Part shown: positions 1 to 9,225 of the stretch, one piece after another
Layout of the letters: every line of letters begins with the position of its first letter
How positions within the stretch are numbered: the first letter of the stretch is position 1
From: Caldilinea sp. CFX5
GTDB taxonomy: Bacteria > Chloroflexota > Anaerolineae > Caldilineales > Caldilineaceae
Length of the DNA: 64,000 nt
Reading direction: 5' to 3'
NCBI GenBank assembly: GCA_021405325.1
Contig: QWII01000072.1
Location: forward strand, 1 to 64,000
Notes under the pieces: generated by a model
Database searches by the model: none
The model's input: the letters and a program-made list of their open reading frames with translations, nothing else
What the model was told of the DNA's origin: nothing
Translations under genes and position numbers: made by a program

Positions 1-74
1 ATTTTGTTACGCTCGCTCCCAGCGGTGATCAAAGGACGCGGCGCCTATTAGGGCATTCTTCCATCAGTGTAATC

Positions 75-137
75 AGGAGTCCGCAGTCCTTAGTCTGGAC
101 TCTGGACTGCGGACTGCGGACTGCGGACTCTGGACTT
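75..137. repeat. Word-repeat foldback before glycosyltransferase
   Basis: The word GGACTGC recurs in tandem (about 104-127). The segment AGTCCGCAGTCC at 78-89 is its exact complement, matching GGACTGCGGACT at 104-115, so the stretch can fold back on itself. It ends ten bases before the start codon at 147. Bases 1-74 show nothing recognisable. Confidence 0.7.
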
Positions 138-146
138 GAGAATTTC

Positions 147-1352
147 ATGCGGCCACAACGAATCCTCATCTTAATGAGTAACACCGGTGGCGGTCATCGC
201 GCCAGTGCGGAAGCATTAAAAGCCGGCTTTACCCAGTTGTATGGCGAACGTTTTCAGGTGGAGATTATCGATCTGCTGATTGATCACCTGCCGCGACCGC
301 TCAACCTGCTCCCGAACACCTATTCTTTTCTGGTCAATGAAGCGGCCTGGTTCTGGAAATTGCTCTGGAAGACCGGCAATCACCCTATCACCATCCGCCG
401 TCTTTCCACGGTAGTCGCCCATTTGGGGCGGGAATCGGTGGCGCGCACCTTTCTGGCCTATCAACCTGACCTGATTGTCTCCGTCCATCCGCTTGTGCAG
501 GAGTTTACCCTCTATGCCCTGCGGCGGATGAAACGGCGGATTCCCTTTGTCACCGTTGTCACCGATCTGGCGACGGCGCACCCGCTTTGGTTTAACCCCG
601 CGGTGGATGCCTGCTATGTGGCCAGCAAAGAAGCCTACTCGCTCGCTCGGCGGGTGGGGTTGCGCCCCAAGCAACTATACCTCTACGGCTTACCGGTGCG
701 ACCAGCCTTTGCCCAGCCGCCGCCCAATGGCGCAGAATTACGTCAGCGCCTGGGCTTGCAAGCCGATCTGCCGGCGGTTTTGTTGATTAGTGGTGGCGAA
801 GGCGTTGGCCCGGTTGAAGCCATTGCCCGTCAACTCGATGAAACGCTGTCCAAGTCAGGGCAAGCGGTGGGCCAAATGGTGGTTGTTTGTGGGAGGAACG
901 CACGCCTGCGGCAGAAATTAACCAATCACCAATGGCGTATTCCCACCCTGGTGCATGGGTTTATTGAGAATATGCCGGAGTGGATGGCAGCCTGTAACTG
1001 TATTGTCACCAAAGCCGGCCCCGGCACCATTGCCGAAGCGCTGATCAGTGGGCTGCCCATTATCTTAAGCGGCTTTATTCCGGGCCAGGAAGAGGGCAAC
1101 ATTCCCTATGTCTTGCAAAATCAGGTGGGAAGCTATGGTCACTCCCCGCAGGAAATTGCTAACACGGTCCATTATTGGTTTACCGATGGCTGTGACCAAT
1201 TAGCGCAGATGACTATGCGCGCACGTGCGTTGGGGAAACCCCAGGCAACCTTGCAGATTGTCGAGTCGATTGCGCAACTCCTAGAGCTGCAAACACCCCT
1301 TGGTCAAGCAAACCTCAACCTGATGGGCGCTACCAGTCAAGCTCCTGCCTGA
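147..1352 (+). CDS. MGDG-synthase-like glycosyltransferase (GT28 family)
   Basis: This 401-residue protein resembles diacylglycerol glycosyltransferases of the MGDG synthase/UgtP type, which move a sugar from a UDP-sugar onto diacylglycerol at the inner membrane face. The N-terminal acceptor domain opens with the glycine-rich SNTGGGHRASAEAL. The C-terminal GT28 domain (about 200-375) carries SGGEGVG and the donor-site segment TKAGPGTIAEAL near residue 290, followed by PGQEEGN. Length is normal for the bacterial family. There is no signal peptide, as expected for a peripheral membrane enzyme. It stands alone, with a strong hairpin overlapping its stop codon. The lipid substrate is inferred from family membership only; a MurG-like acceptor is less likely because of the MGDG-type N-terminus. 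Confidence 0.82.
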   Translation: MRPQRILILMSNTGGGHRASAEALKAGFTQLYGERFQVEIIDLLIDHLPRPLNLLPNTYSFLVNEAAWFWKLLWKTGNHPITIRRLSTVVAHLGRESVARTFLAYQPDLIVSVHPLVQEFTLYALRRMKRRIPFVTVVTDLATAHPLWFNPAVDACYVASKEAYSLARRVGLRPKQLYLYGLPVRPAFAQPPPNGAELRQRLGLQADLPAVLLISGGEGVGPVEAIARQLDETLSKSGQAVGQMVVVCGRNARLRQKLTNHQWRIPTLVHGFIENMPEWMAACNCIVTKAGPGTIAEALISGLPIILSGFIPGQEEGNIPYVLQNQVGSYGHSPQEIANTVHYWFTDGCDQLAQMTMRARALGKPQATLQIVESIAQLLELQTPLGQANLNLMGATSQAPA

Positions 1353-1393
1353 TGAAAGTTAAAAAATTACGTCGCTTTTTAGCTTTCATCAGG
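1348..1393 (+). terminator. Hairpin overlapping the glycosyltransferase stop
   Basis: The arms CCTGATGAAAG (1348-1358) and CTTTCATCAGG (1383-1393) pair perfectly and extend through an A-run/T-run to about 18 pairs. The stop codon TGA at 1350-1352 is inside the left arm. It probably ends transcription from the glycosyltransferase gene. Confidence 0.7.
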
Positions 1394-1503
1394 CTGGGAG
1401 CCTTGCCCTGTTCATCATTGTGCCATTGTCACTTTGCGCATGCTTGTTGGGGTTGTTCGGCTTGGCTGATGGAAGAGCGCCTGTCACCAGGTGCTCTTCC
1501 GCT

Positions 1504-2247
1504 TTAGCGCAAAGTCTCCATGTTGTGCCGTTGGGGCAGGCAATAACCCTGACCGCGCACGGTGACGACATAGCGGGGATTATCCGGATCCGGTTCAATC
1601 TTGCTGCGCAGCCGGCGCACATGCACCCACAACGATTCGACCGTCCCTTTGCGCACCGGGTCCCAGGCTTTGGCCAGGAGGAAGCCCGGCGAAAGGACAC
1701 GCCCGCGGTTGTTGTAGAGAATGTGCATCAAGCGGTTCTCGGTCGGGGTTAACATGATCTGATCATTGTCCACGACCGCGTATTGCTGGGCAAAGTTAAT
1801 GCGCAGATGATCGTCGATGACTAATTCCGGATCGACCACCTGATCCGACGCCACGCGCAACAGCACGCGACGGACACGGGCCAGCAATTCAGAGAAAGCG
1901 AAGGGCTTCGTGATGTAATCTTCCGCATAGCGGTTCAACCCTTCCACCTTGGTGTTGGTGTCGGAGAGGGCCGAGAGGAAGATAATCGGAATATCACCCA
2001 TGCGGCGCAATTCCGCCGCCACCGCAAAACCATCCATGCCTGGCATCATAATATCCAGAATGACCAGATGGGGCAACCCTTCTTGCTGAACGATCTCCAA
2101 CGCTTCGGTGCCGCTGCCGGCTGCGTAGACTGTGTAGCCTTCGCGTTGCAGGCGCAGGTTGAGCATCAGCCGTGTATCGGCTGCGTCATCCACCACCAAA
2201 ATGCGTTTAGGGTCATTCACCGTGGTTACAGCTTGTTGTTCACTCAT
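1504..2247 (-). CDS. OmpR/PhoB-family response regulator
   Basis: The 247-residue protein has a receiver domain (about 14-130) with the acidic pair D20-D21, the predicted phospho-acceptor D65 in [12 protein letters not shown], and the conserved lysine in YITKPF. A winged-helix DNA-binding domain (about 145-243) ends in the typical [14 protein letters not shown]. The start is supported by AAGGAAG six bases upstream. No histidine kinase lies next to it, so this is an orphan regulator and its signal cannot be read from context. It is divergent from the S41 protease gene across a 785-bp gap holding a duplicated module, which could be its binding site. Confidence 0.93.
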   Translation of the reverse strand: MSEQQAVTTVNDPKRILVVDDAADTRLMLNLRLQREGYTVYAAGSGTEALEIVQQEGLPHLVILDIMMPGMDGFAVAAELRRMGDIPIIFLSALSDTNTKVEGLNRYAEDYITKPFAFSELLARVRRVLLRVASDQVVDPELVIDDHLRINFAQQYAVVDNDQIMLTPTENRLMHILYNNRGRVLSPGFLLAKAWDPVRKGTVESLWVHVRRLRSKIEPDPDNPRYVVTVRGQGYCLPQRHNMETLR

Positions 2248-3032
2248 TACACACTTCCTTTTTGTTAGATTGACTTTTAACTAAGTTGCGCCGTCAACTG
2301 GTGACCTTACGTTTGGCAGCTCTCAGACCAGCGTTATAAACCGGTAATCGATGGCCACCAGTTAACGTCAACTTGGGAAAAGTAGATGTCCAGGTTCATG
2401 ATGTACTAGCGTTATAGTAAGTTACCCAACTAATCGCAAGGTGCAGCATCTACAATTACCAATTCATTCACACAAATTTATCTGTTCTGTTAATTTTCTA
2501 TGATTGCGCTTTGCGGTACAGAATTAACGTCACAGTGTTAGATGTCTAGGTTAGATGTATGGCAAATTGCATTATTTACATAGACGTTACATTACACTGG
2601 ATAGCAACGATTTTTCTTATCAATTACATTACAATTACCGCCTAAACCATCTATTTTGTAATGAGTCGCTTGGTAAACTGGCGAGAACGCCAGTGTAACC
2701 CCAAGGATAGCAATCAGCCAATGTTTCGCCAACAACATTCTGACTCTGCTATAAGCAAGAACTACTATAAGCAAGAATTGGTAATCATTCGTGATTTGAA
2801 ATTAATTCAGAATATCAAGATAATTATACTACAATAATTGTTGCGTAAACTGTGCTATGCCATACTTTTTAAAGGTTGTTATCGATCGACTAAAAAAGCG
2901 CTAAATTTGCTTACTAGTGCAAAGGCTGGCCTGCCCGTTTACAGTTTTGTTTAGATTATATCAGACATAGGTATGAATTTGTGTTACAAATCGTTACAAA
3001 ATGACTAGTAATGGGCGTAAGGAGTTAACGAA
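2248..3032. other. 785-bp AT-rich divergent intergenic region
   Basis: This gap separates the response regulator (minus) and S41 protease (plus). It is clearly more AT-rich than its surroundings. It contains a two-part module twice: TTAACGTCA (2362-2370) with AGATGTCCAGGTT (2384-2396), and TTAACGTCA (2524-2532) with AGATGTCTAGGTT (2540-2552). AGCGTTATA also occurs twice (2330-2338, 2408-2416). An imperfect inverted repeat spans about 2285-2370. No convincing promoter hexamer pair was found. Confidence 0.5.
2592..2738 (-). CDS. Possible small secreted protein
   Basis: A 48-residue frame starts at an ATG (2738). It has a basic start, a hydrophobic stretch WLIAILGVTLAFSPV resembling a signal peptide, and a short polar tail with two cysteines. 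A TTG start at 2774 would add twelve residues. The ribosome binding site is weak and the region is AT-rich non-coding DNA, so this may be chance. I recognise no family. Confidence 0.2.
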   Translation of the reverse strand: MLLAKHWLIAILGVTLAFSPVYQATHYKIDGLGGNCNVIDKKNRCYPV

Positions 3033-4289
3033 ATGACAACAGAGCTTACCAAAAAGTTTAAAAAGGTAGCCTATATCGGCGCAATTGCGCTTGCCTTTCT
3101 GGTAGGCAACGTCACCGGCTGGTTTGTGCGCCCGGTCATTGCCGCCGATGCACCGCCGGAGTTTGCCGTCTTTTGGGAAGCCTGGGACGTTGTTCTCAAC
3201 AATTTTGTTGATCAAGATAAAATTGACTTTCGCCGGATGACCTACGGCGCCATCCAAGGCATGTTAGATACATTGGGGGACAGCAATCACACGGTCTTCT
3301 TTGACCCGGAGACGGCGCGCCTACAAGCAAGCGCCCTAGAAGGTTCTTTCGAGGGAATCGGCGCCCATGTCTCCATAGAAAATGACCAATTCACCATTAT
3401 CGCCCCCATTCGCGGTTCACCGGCAGAAGCCGCCGGCTTATTGCCCGGTGATGTCATTGTGGCGGTCGATGGCGTTCCCACCGCCGGTCTGCCGGAATGG
3501 GATGTCATTAGCCGCGTTCGTGGCCCTGCCGGCACCGCGGTCGTCCTGACCGTACTGCATCCTGATAGCGAGGAAGCAGTCGAAATTACTGTGCAGCGCG
3601 CTCGCATTGAACTAGAGAGCGTCGCCTGGGCCCGCATTCCTGCCACCAACCTGGCCTATGTCCAAATTACCCAATTTGCCGGGGATACGAATTTTGAATT
3701 GATGCGCACCCTGGAAGCGATTCGTAATGAAGCAACAAACGGTGATGCTATCCAGGGCATCTTACTCGATCTACGTAATAATCCGGGGGGCTATTTGCAT
3801 GAAGCCGTTCGGGTGGGCGGGCAGTTTCTGCCCACTGGGCAAATCGTGTTACATGAACGGAATGCCCAGGGCGAAATCCAAAGCCATAAAGTCTTTGGCA
3901 GCGGGCTGGCGCGTGACCTGCCCATGATCGCCCTCATCAATCAGGGCACCGCCAGCGCTGGTGAAATTCTGGCCGGCGCCTTGCAAGAAAACGAGCGGAG
4001 CAAACTGCTCGGCGAAACCACCTTGGGGACAGGCACCGTTCTTCATCCCTTTACCCTGAGCGACGGCTCCGTTATCCGGTTAGGTGTTACCAATTGGTTG
4101 ACCCCCAAGCTCCACCTGATCAAAAATGAGGGCATCAAACCTGACATCAAAGTGACCCAAAAGGCGTCGGTTCCCTTGATCGACGCAACGACGCTGCAAG
4201 AACTGCCCCAAGACCAACCGGTCCGCACCGAAGATACCCAATTTAATACGGCGCTGCTCTGGTTGCGCTTGGCTACGCTTGGGCAATGA
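3033..4289 (+). CDS. S41-family C-terminal processing peptidase, catalytic Lys replaced
   Basis: The 418-residue protein starts with a membrane anchor or signal segment (about 12-35, ending in PVIAAD). A short helical region, a PDZ domain (about 105-190, [15 protein letters not shown]) and an S41 core follow. The core has [11 protein letters not shown] and [10 protein letters not shown], whose Ser308 fits the nucleophile. Twenty-five residues later, where the general-base lysine of the Ser-Lys dyad (G-K-G) is expected, the sequence is LGTGTVL with Thr333. It may be a pseudo-protease, or use another base. It lies outside the membrane by topology. It is not in an operon; the hairpin at 4291-4335 ends it against convergent nadD. 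The family call is firm, the activity is not. Confidence 0.88.
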   Translation: MTTELTKKFKKVAYIGAIALAFLVGNVTGWFVRPVIAADAPPEFAVFWEAWDVVLNNFVDQDKIDFRRMTYGAIQGMLDTLGDSNHTVFFDPETARLQASALEGSFEGIGAHVSIENDQFTIIAPIRGSPAEAAGLLPGDVIVAVDGVPTAGLPEWDVISRVRGPAGTAVVLTVLHPDSEEAVEITVQRARIELESVAWARIPATNLAYVQITQFAGDTNFELMRTLEAIRNEATNGDAIQGILLDLRNNPGGYLHEAVRVGGQFLPTGQIVLHERNAQGEIQSHKVFGSGLARDLPMIALINQGTASAGEILAGALQENERSKLLGETTLGTGTVLHPFTLSDGSVIRLGVTNWLTPKLHLIKNEGIKPDIKVTQKASVPLIDATTLQELPQDQPVRTEDTQFNTALLWLRLATLGQ

Positions 4290-4290
4290 T

Positions 4291-4335
4291 AACGTGATTC
4301 GTGGCCTTCGACAGGCTCAGGCCACGAATCACGTT
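4291..4335. terminator. Shared bidirectional hairpin, TTCGACAGGCTCA loop
   Basis: Perfect 16-bp arms (4291-4306, 4320-4335; AACGTGATTCGTGGCC) enclose the loop TTCGACAGGCTCA. It follows the S41 stop by one base and covers the stop codon of convergent nadD at 4329-4331, so it can serve both genes. The same loop recurs at 25645 and 26640 on different stems. Confidence 0.75.
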
Positions 4336-4943
4336 CTTTCCTGGTATAACCCATGCTTGCGCATATACGCCTCCACCAGGCGCGGCACCTGATGGCAGAT
4401 AGGGGCGCCGCGCCGGATGCGCTCTTGCAGCGTATGACTGGCAATCTCTAACTCCGGCATATCCAGTAGGACCACCCGTTCACGGAGGCCAGGCAACGCC
4501 GCTTCTAACTGAGGCCAGTCCAATTCAATATCATGGCGAGTCAACACCACGAGCGTACACTGCTGGATCAACCATTGCGGCGCACGCCAATGGGGCAGAT
4601 CGCGCAAGCTGTCCATCCCCATGAGAAAGTATAACTCGGCGGTCGGACCGACCTGCTGGCGCAGTAACTGCACCGTATCATTGGTGTAGTGCGGCCCCGG
4701 TCGATCCACATCAATGCGACTGAGCCACAACCCCGGCATATCAGCAATGGCCAACTCCACCATCTGCAAGCGGTGGGCGACCGGTGTCAGGGCGCGCCCT
4801 TGTTTGTGCGGCGGATCACCAACCGGCGCCAGATAGACGCGATCCAGCCCCAACTGAAAACGCGCCTCTTCGGCCAGGATCAAGTGACCAATGTGAATCG
4901 GGTCGAAGGTGCCGCCAAAAAGGCCGATGCGTTGGGCTGTCAC
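4329..4943 (-). CDS. nadD: Nicotinate-nucleotide adenylyltransferase
   Basis: NadD joins ATP and nicotinate mononucleotide to make deamido-NAD in NAD synthesis. The 204-residue protein has the nucleotidyltransferase signature [15 protein letters not shown] near the N-terminus, with the H-x-G-H motif, and the C-terminal counterpart of ISSTxIR read here as [13 protein letters not shown]. Length is normal. It starts six bases after the obg stop, so the two are almost certainly co-transcribed, a common pairing. The rsfS gene that often follows nadD is absent. The last codons lie in the shared hairpin. Confidence 0.95.
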   Translation of the reverse strand: MTAQRIGLFGGTFDPIHIGHLILAEEARFQLGLDRVYLAPVGDPPHKQGRALTPVAHRLQMVELAIADMPGLWLSRIDVDRPGPHYTNDTVQLLRQQVGPTAELYFLMGMDSLRDLPHWRAPQWLIQQCTLVVLTRHDIELDWPQLEAALPGLRERVVLLDMPELEIASHTLQERIRRGAPICHQVPRLVEAYMRKHGLYQERT

Positions 4944-4949
4944 AAGTCC

Positions 4950-6233
4950 TTACTCTCCAAACGCATTCTCAAAGCCCCAGACCAGCTCGACATCGCCAAT
5001 GCGCACCGTATCGCCATCTTGGATGCCGCCATCACGCAAGGCGTCGGCAATGCCCATTGCGCGGAGAATGCGTTGGAAGCGCATCCCGGCTTCGTAATAA
5101 TCCCACTTGGTCATTTGGGCCGTGCGTTCAATGGCTTTGCCTTCCACCCACCAAACATGGTCAGCCACTTTATAGATGGCAAAGGCTTTTTCATCTTCTT
5201 CCGGCGTGATTTCGGGTAAGCCTTCCTCTTCCGGCGCCTCAACCGCCGGCAGCGCGGCTAACATGGCCTGGACGCGGTAGAGCAACTGATCGACATTTTC
5301 CCGCGTCACCGCGCTGATCGCCATCACCGGCTGCCCCTGTTTGGTCATTGCTTCCTCGACCGCCGGCCACACTTCCTGGGCCACCGGCAAGTCGAGTTTG
5401 TTCAGCGCCACCAGTTGCGGTTTCTCGCGCAAGCCGGGGTTGAAGAGATCCAATTCTTGATTGATCACCTCAAAGTCGCCCAACGGATCAGGACTGTCAC
5501 CCCCCAGCAGATGGATGAGGACGCGGGTGCGTTCAATGTGGCGCAGGAATTCCAACCCCAAGCCCACTCCTTCGTGCGCGCCTTCCAGCAGGCCGGGAAT
5601 GTCGATGAACAAAATCTGCTGGTGATTGACCTCAGCCATGCCCAGATTAGGGGTCACGGTGGTAAAGGGATAATCAGCAATCTTGGGTTTGGCGGCGCTT
5701 AGAACACTGAGCAAGGTCGATTTACCGGCATTGGGGACGCCAATGATACCCACATCCGCCACCAATTTCAGTTCTAATGCCAGCCAGCGTTCCTCGCCCT
5801 TTTCGCCATTTTCGGCAACGCGCGGCGCTTTGTTTTGGGCCGACTTAAAGGCCGCATTGCCCCGTCCACCACGGCCCCCGCGCACGATCAGTAGTTCTTG
5901 CCCGGGGCGCGTCAGATCGGCCAAGCGCTCACCGCTCTCAGCATCGTAGACCAGCGTTCCCGGCGGGACAGGCAGGCGTAAATCTTCCCCCATGGCACCG
6001 GTGCGATTGGCGCCGCTGCCATGACCGCCACGTCCTGCTCGATGGTGGATGCCCGTCTGATAGGCGTGCAACGTATTGAGCGCCGGGTCGACCACGAGGT
6101 AGACATGCCCGCCACGCCCGCCATTGCCGCCGTTGGGGCCGCCTCTTGGTACATATTTTTCCCGGCGGAAGGCTATCACCCCATTGCCGCCGTCACCCGC
6201 TTTAACATAGATTTTCGCTTTATCAAAAAACAT
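4950..6233 (-). CDS. obgE: Obg/CgtA GTPase
   Basis: This essential GTPase acts in late 50S ribosome assembly and stress control. The 427-residue protein has the glycine-rich Obg fold (1-157, with [16 protein letters not shown] and repeated GGxGG), a G domain with G1 GVPNAGKST at 165, G3 DIPG and G4 NKLD, and a C-terminal OCT domain (about 350-427), which many Actinobacteria and Chloroflexi share. The start at [16 protein letters not shown] is fixed by family alignment. It leads the obg-nadD operon and is divergent from the LysM gene. Confidence 0.96.
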   Translation of the reverse strand: MFFDKAKIYVKAGDGGNGVIAFRREKYVPRGGPNGGNGGRGGHVYLVVDPALNTLHAYQTGIHHRAGRGGHGSGANRTGAMGEDLRLPVPPGTLVYDAESGERLADLTRPGQELLIVRGGRGGRGNAAFKSAQNKAPRVAENGEKGEERWLALELKLVADVGIIGVPNAGKSTLLSVLSAAKPKIADYPFTTVTPNLGMAEVNHQQILFIDIPGLLEGAHEGVGLGLEFLRHIERTRVLIHLLGGDSPDPLGDFEVINQELDLFNPGLREKPQLVALNKLDLPVAQEVWPAVEEAMTKQGQPVMAISAVTRENVDQLLYRVQAMLAALPAVEAPEEEGLPEITPEEDEKAFAIYKVADHVWWVEGKAIERTAQMTKWDYYEAGMRFQRILRAMGIADALRDGGIQDGDTVRIGDVELVWGFENAFGE

Positions 6234-6340
6234 ACCTTACATTGTAAGGGGTGGAACGCAAAAGAGCAAAAATAACATGTATCACTTGACAACAATGGCG
6301 CTAAGGTTGCCGGAAGGGCAATCGCATGGATGAGGATACT

Positions 6341-6368
6341 TTGACAAGCTTGTTTGTTCTGCTACACT
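6341..6368 (+). promoter_or_regulatory. Sigma-70-type promoter for the LysM L,D-transpeptidase gene
   Basis: TTGACA at 6341-6346 and TACACT at 6363-6368 are separated by 16 bases. A transcript would begin near 6375, after the ATG at 6354, so translation must start further downstream. Confidence 0.65.
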
Positions 6369-6425
6369 ATGACCCAGAAGACACACCATATCACGAAAAT
6401 GAATGTAACCCGCAGGAATGAACTT

Positions 6426-8030
6426 ATGGAGCCACAGCGCTTTTCCCAGGATTCTCGCTCTTGTGACAAATTTGTTAAGCTGGCGCTCCCCCTATGCCTT
6501 CTCATCGCTTGCCTACTCTTTCTACCTGGGTCGTGGCGGCTACAACCTGCATTGGCCCAAAGTGATGACACCCCCACCCATACTGTGCAAGCCGGTGAAA
6601 CATTAAGCAGCATTGCCGAACGCTACGGTGTGACCCTAGCCGAGTTGATGACCCTGAACGGCATCACCGACCCCGACGCCATTGTGATCGGCCAGGAATT
6701 GTTGTTGCCGGCAGCCGCCGCTGAACAGCCGCCAGCCACCCCGCTGCCGGTTCATACCGTGGGCGCCGGGGAGACATTGAGCGAAATTGCGCAACAATAC
6801 AATGTTTCCCTCACCCGGCTGATGCTCTTCAATGGCTTGCGCGACGCCAACGCCCTCTACGAAGGACAACGCCTCCGCATTCCGCCGCCGGAGGATGAGG
6901 AAGCGCCAACCCCAACGACGGCGCCGCCGGCAACAGCGCCGCCTGAACCGACAGCCATTGCTACCACAGCTGAATTACCCACAGCGACAGCAACCACGGC
7001 GGAAACTACAGACGACGAAAGCGCGGTTGAGCCAACCGCGGCGCCCGCTGAGCCGGTCGATGTGGCGCGGCTGACCACTTCGCTGAACAGCGTCTACACG
7101 GTCCGTTCCGGCGACACGCTGGCGCGCATCGCCTTGCGCAATGGTGTTGACTTCGACACCTTGCGCCAGTTGAATGGCATTGCCCCGGATGACATTGGCA
7201 ATCTGGCCGCCGGGCAGACGCTCATCCTGCCGGCGACCGGCGCCGATCTGCAAGTGCGCACACAAGAGCGCGAATATGTCGTCGAGCCAGGCGATAGTTT
7301 GGGGTCGATTGCCGCCCAGTTTGATCTAACACTGGCCGATCTATTGACGGCAAACTGGATCACCAACCCGGACAATATTGTGGTCGGGCAACGGCTGGCG
7401 ATTCCCGGGAAGGTGTCGGATGAGGCGTCGGCAAAACAAGTTGGGCCGTTGCGTCGCGGCTATTATTACTATACCGTGCAGCCCGGTGACACTCTCTCAA
7501 CGTTGGCCAATGCCCTGAACACGACCAAACTGGCGATTTTGGAATACAACGGTTTGCCCGATGAAGAGACAGTCTATGCCGGACTGGAAATTCGGGTTCC
7601 CTATGGCCCGCCGGCGCCACCCAACCAACGCCCGCCGACGCCGGCCTCCGGCACCAATTTCCAGGTTAGTTTAAGCCGCCAACAATGTTGGCTCTTCCAG
7701 GGTGATCGCGTTCGCTATTCATGGACCTGTAGCACGGGCTATGGCGAATGGATCACCCGTGTCGGCTCTTTTGCGGTGCAGAGCAAGATCGAAAATGCCA
7801 AGAGCAGCGCCTACCGGCTCGATATGCCCTATTGGCTGGGCATATACAATGTGGGCCAGTATGAAAATGGCATTCACGGGCTGCCGGTTGAGTGGGACAC
7901 TGGCAAAAAGATTTGGGAGCGGCTGATCGGCGAGCCGGCTACCTTTGGCTGTGCCATGCTTGACGATCGCGACGCCGCCATTCTCTTTGCGATGGCCTAC
8001 ATCGGGATGCCGGTGCATATTATTCATTAA
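6426..8030 (+). CDS. Five-LysM L,D-transpeptidase (YkuD domain)
   Basis: The 534-residue protein is exported (hydrophobic LALPLCLLIACLLFLP, then ALAQ) and carries five LysM repeats, each near a Y/H-T-V-x-x-G-[DE]-[ST]-L core. A Pro/Thr-rich linker separates repeats 2 and 3. The C-terminal YkuD domain has IHGLP and ATFGCAMLDD, with the catalytic Cys in place of the usual S-x-G-C context. It should bind peptidoglycan and form 3-3 crosslinks or attach to the wall. The start at 6426 is chosen because CAGGA lies eight bases upstream and the promoter at 6341-6368 excludes the earlier ATG at 6354. It is followed at once by a 19-bp hairpin. Confidence 0.9.
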   Translation: MEPQRFSQDSRSCDKFVKLALPLCLLIACLLFLPGSWRLQPALAQSDDTPTHTVQAGETLSSIAERYGVTLAELMTLNGITDPDAIVIGQELLLPAAAAEQPPATPLPVHTVGAGETLSEIAQQYNVSLTRLMLFNGLRDANALYEGQRLRIPPPEDEEAPTPTTAPPATAPPEPTAIATTAELPTATATTAETTDDESAVEPTAAPAEPVDVARLTTSLNSVYTVRSGDTLARIALRNGVDFDTLRQLNGIAPDDIGNLAAGQTLILPATGADLQVRTQEREYVVEPGDSLGSIAAQFDLTLADLLTANWITNPDNIVVGQRLAIPGKVSDEASAKQVGPLRRGYYYYTVQPGDTLSTLANALNTTKLAILEYNGLPDEETVYAGLEIRVPYGPPAPPNQRPPTPASGTNFQVSLSRQQCWLFQGDRVRYSWTCSTGYGEWITRVGSFAVQSKIENAKSSAYRLDMPYWLGIYNVGQYENGIHGLPVEWDTGKKIWERLIGEPATFGCAMLDDRDAAILFAMAYIGMPVHIIH

Positions 8031-8032
8031 CC

Positions 8033-8072
8033 GATATTGGGTATTGGTCATGAATGACCAATACCCAATATC
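8033..8072. repeat. 19-bp perfect foldback with 2-base loop
   Basis: Arms 8033-8051 and 8054-8072 are exact complements around the loop GA. The words TTGGGTATTGG and CAATACCC repeat inside and just past it. It lies three bases after the LysM gene stop and 20 bases before the next start, and likely acts as a terminator or mRNA 3' stabiliser. Confidence 0.75.
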
Positions 8073-8092
8073 CAATACCCACTGATCGTCTC

Positions 8093-9124
8093 ATGACCAA
8101 TCACCAGATTCTACCCGCCGGCAAATTACCCGCCTCTCTGCTCACTCGCCTGTTGGGCGATTTGCCGACCCATCACCCGCAACTGTTGCTTGGCCCGGCA
8201 GTGGGTGAAGATGCCGCCGTCATTACCTGGGGAAATGATGGCGATCAGCTACTCGTGGCCAAGAGCGACCCCATCACCTTTGCCACGGATGAGATCGGTT
8301 ATTATGCCGTCAATGTCTGCGCCAATGACCTGGCCGTCACCGGCGCGCGCCCGCTCTTTTATTTGCCGACCATTCTGTTGCCGGCGGGCCAGACCGATAT
8401 GGCGTTGGCAGAACGAATCTTTCAACAAATCGGCGCCGCCTGTCGCCGGTTGAGCATTGTGGTGGCCGGTGGTCATAGCGAGATCACACCGGCTGTCACC
8501 CAGCCGGTGGTGGCGGGAACAATGTTGGGCGCCGTTCAGCGGACACAAGTTGTCACCAGCCGGGGTGCCCAGGTGGGTGATCTGGTTCTCATGGCCGGCC
8601 AGGCGCCGGTGGAGGGAGCAAGCATCATTGCCCGCGAGATGGGGCCGCAATTGCGTCAACAAGGGTGGTCGGCAGCAGAGATCGAAGAGGCAGCCAACTA
8701 TCTCTACACGCCGGGAATTAGCGTCTTGCAACCGGCGTTGCTGGCTGCCGAAGCGGGCTTGGTCACGGCGATGCACGATCCAACCGAAGGCGGCGTCGTC
8801 ACCGGCTTGCTGGAATTGGCGGTAGCGGCGGAGGTGGGGCTGGTGGTTGCGCTGGATGCCCTGCCGCTTTCCGATCTGGCTGTGCGTCTGTGCGCCGCTT
8901 TTGGTCTCGACCCGCTAGGGGTGATCGCCTCCGGCGCGCTCCTTGCCACGGCGCCGGCAGCCAACGTTGAGCAGTTGCAGCAACTCTGGCTGACGCATGG
9001 TTGGTCTTCGGCGCAAGTGGGACGCGTGGTTGCCAAAACGGAGGGGATCACCGCCTATCGCCAGGGGCAGCCGACGCCGTTCCCACACTTTGCCGCTGAC
9101 GAGATTACAAAACTTTGGCAGTAA
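8093..9124 (+). CDS. AIR-synthase-related (HypE/PurM-fold) protein
   Basis: The 343-residue protein has the PurM/HypE two-domain ATP-binding fold: GPAVGEDAAVI near the N-terminus, then VCANDLAVTGARPLFYL, and GGHSEITPAV, HDPTEGGVV and GVIASGALL further on. HypE dehydrates a carbamoylated C-terminal cysteine to make the cyanide ligand of NiFe hydrogenase. Here the C-terminus is ITKLWQ with no PRIC motif, and no hyp genes are nearby, so a HypE role is unlikely. The substrate is unknown. The ATG at 8054 lies in the hairpin arm; the second ATG at 8093 is preferred. Confidence 0.8.
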   Translation: MTNHQILPAGKLPASLLTRLLGDLPTHHPQLLLGPAVGEDAAVITWGNDGDQLLVAKSDPITFATDEIGYYAVNVCANDLAVTGARPLFYLPTILLPAGQTDMALAERIFQQIGAACRRLSIVVAGGHSEITPAVTQPVVAGTMLGAVQRTQVVTSRGAQVGDLVLMAGQAPVEGASIIAREMGPQLRQQGWSAAEIEEAANYLYTPGISVLQPALLAAEAGLVTAMHDPTEGGVVTGLLELAVAAEVGLVVALDALPLSDLAVRLCAAFGLDPLGVIASGALLATAPAANVEQLQQLWLTHGWSSAQVGRVVAKTEGITAYRQGQPTPFPHFAADEITKLWQ

Positions 9125-9133
9125 GCTTAATCC

Positions 9134-9188
9134 GCTCACAGCCGGTCCATGACCGGCGTCGGTCGCCGGTCATGGACCGGCTGCGAGC
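9134..9188. repeat. 24-bp foldback with one mismatch
   Basis: Arms 9134-9157 and 9165-9188 pair with a single mismatch around a seven-base loop. The core word is GGTCCATGACCGG. It follows the AIR-synthase-like gene by nine bases. Confidence 0.72.
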
Positions 9189-9225
9189 AAGTTGAAGGAT
9201 TGTTGAAAAATTTACGGGAGTAACT

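Noticed and set aside
6354..6425. Earlier start of the LysM L,D-transpeptidase
   Set aside because: The ATG at 6354 lies inside the promoter (6341-6368), before the expected transcription start, and has no ribosome binding site.
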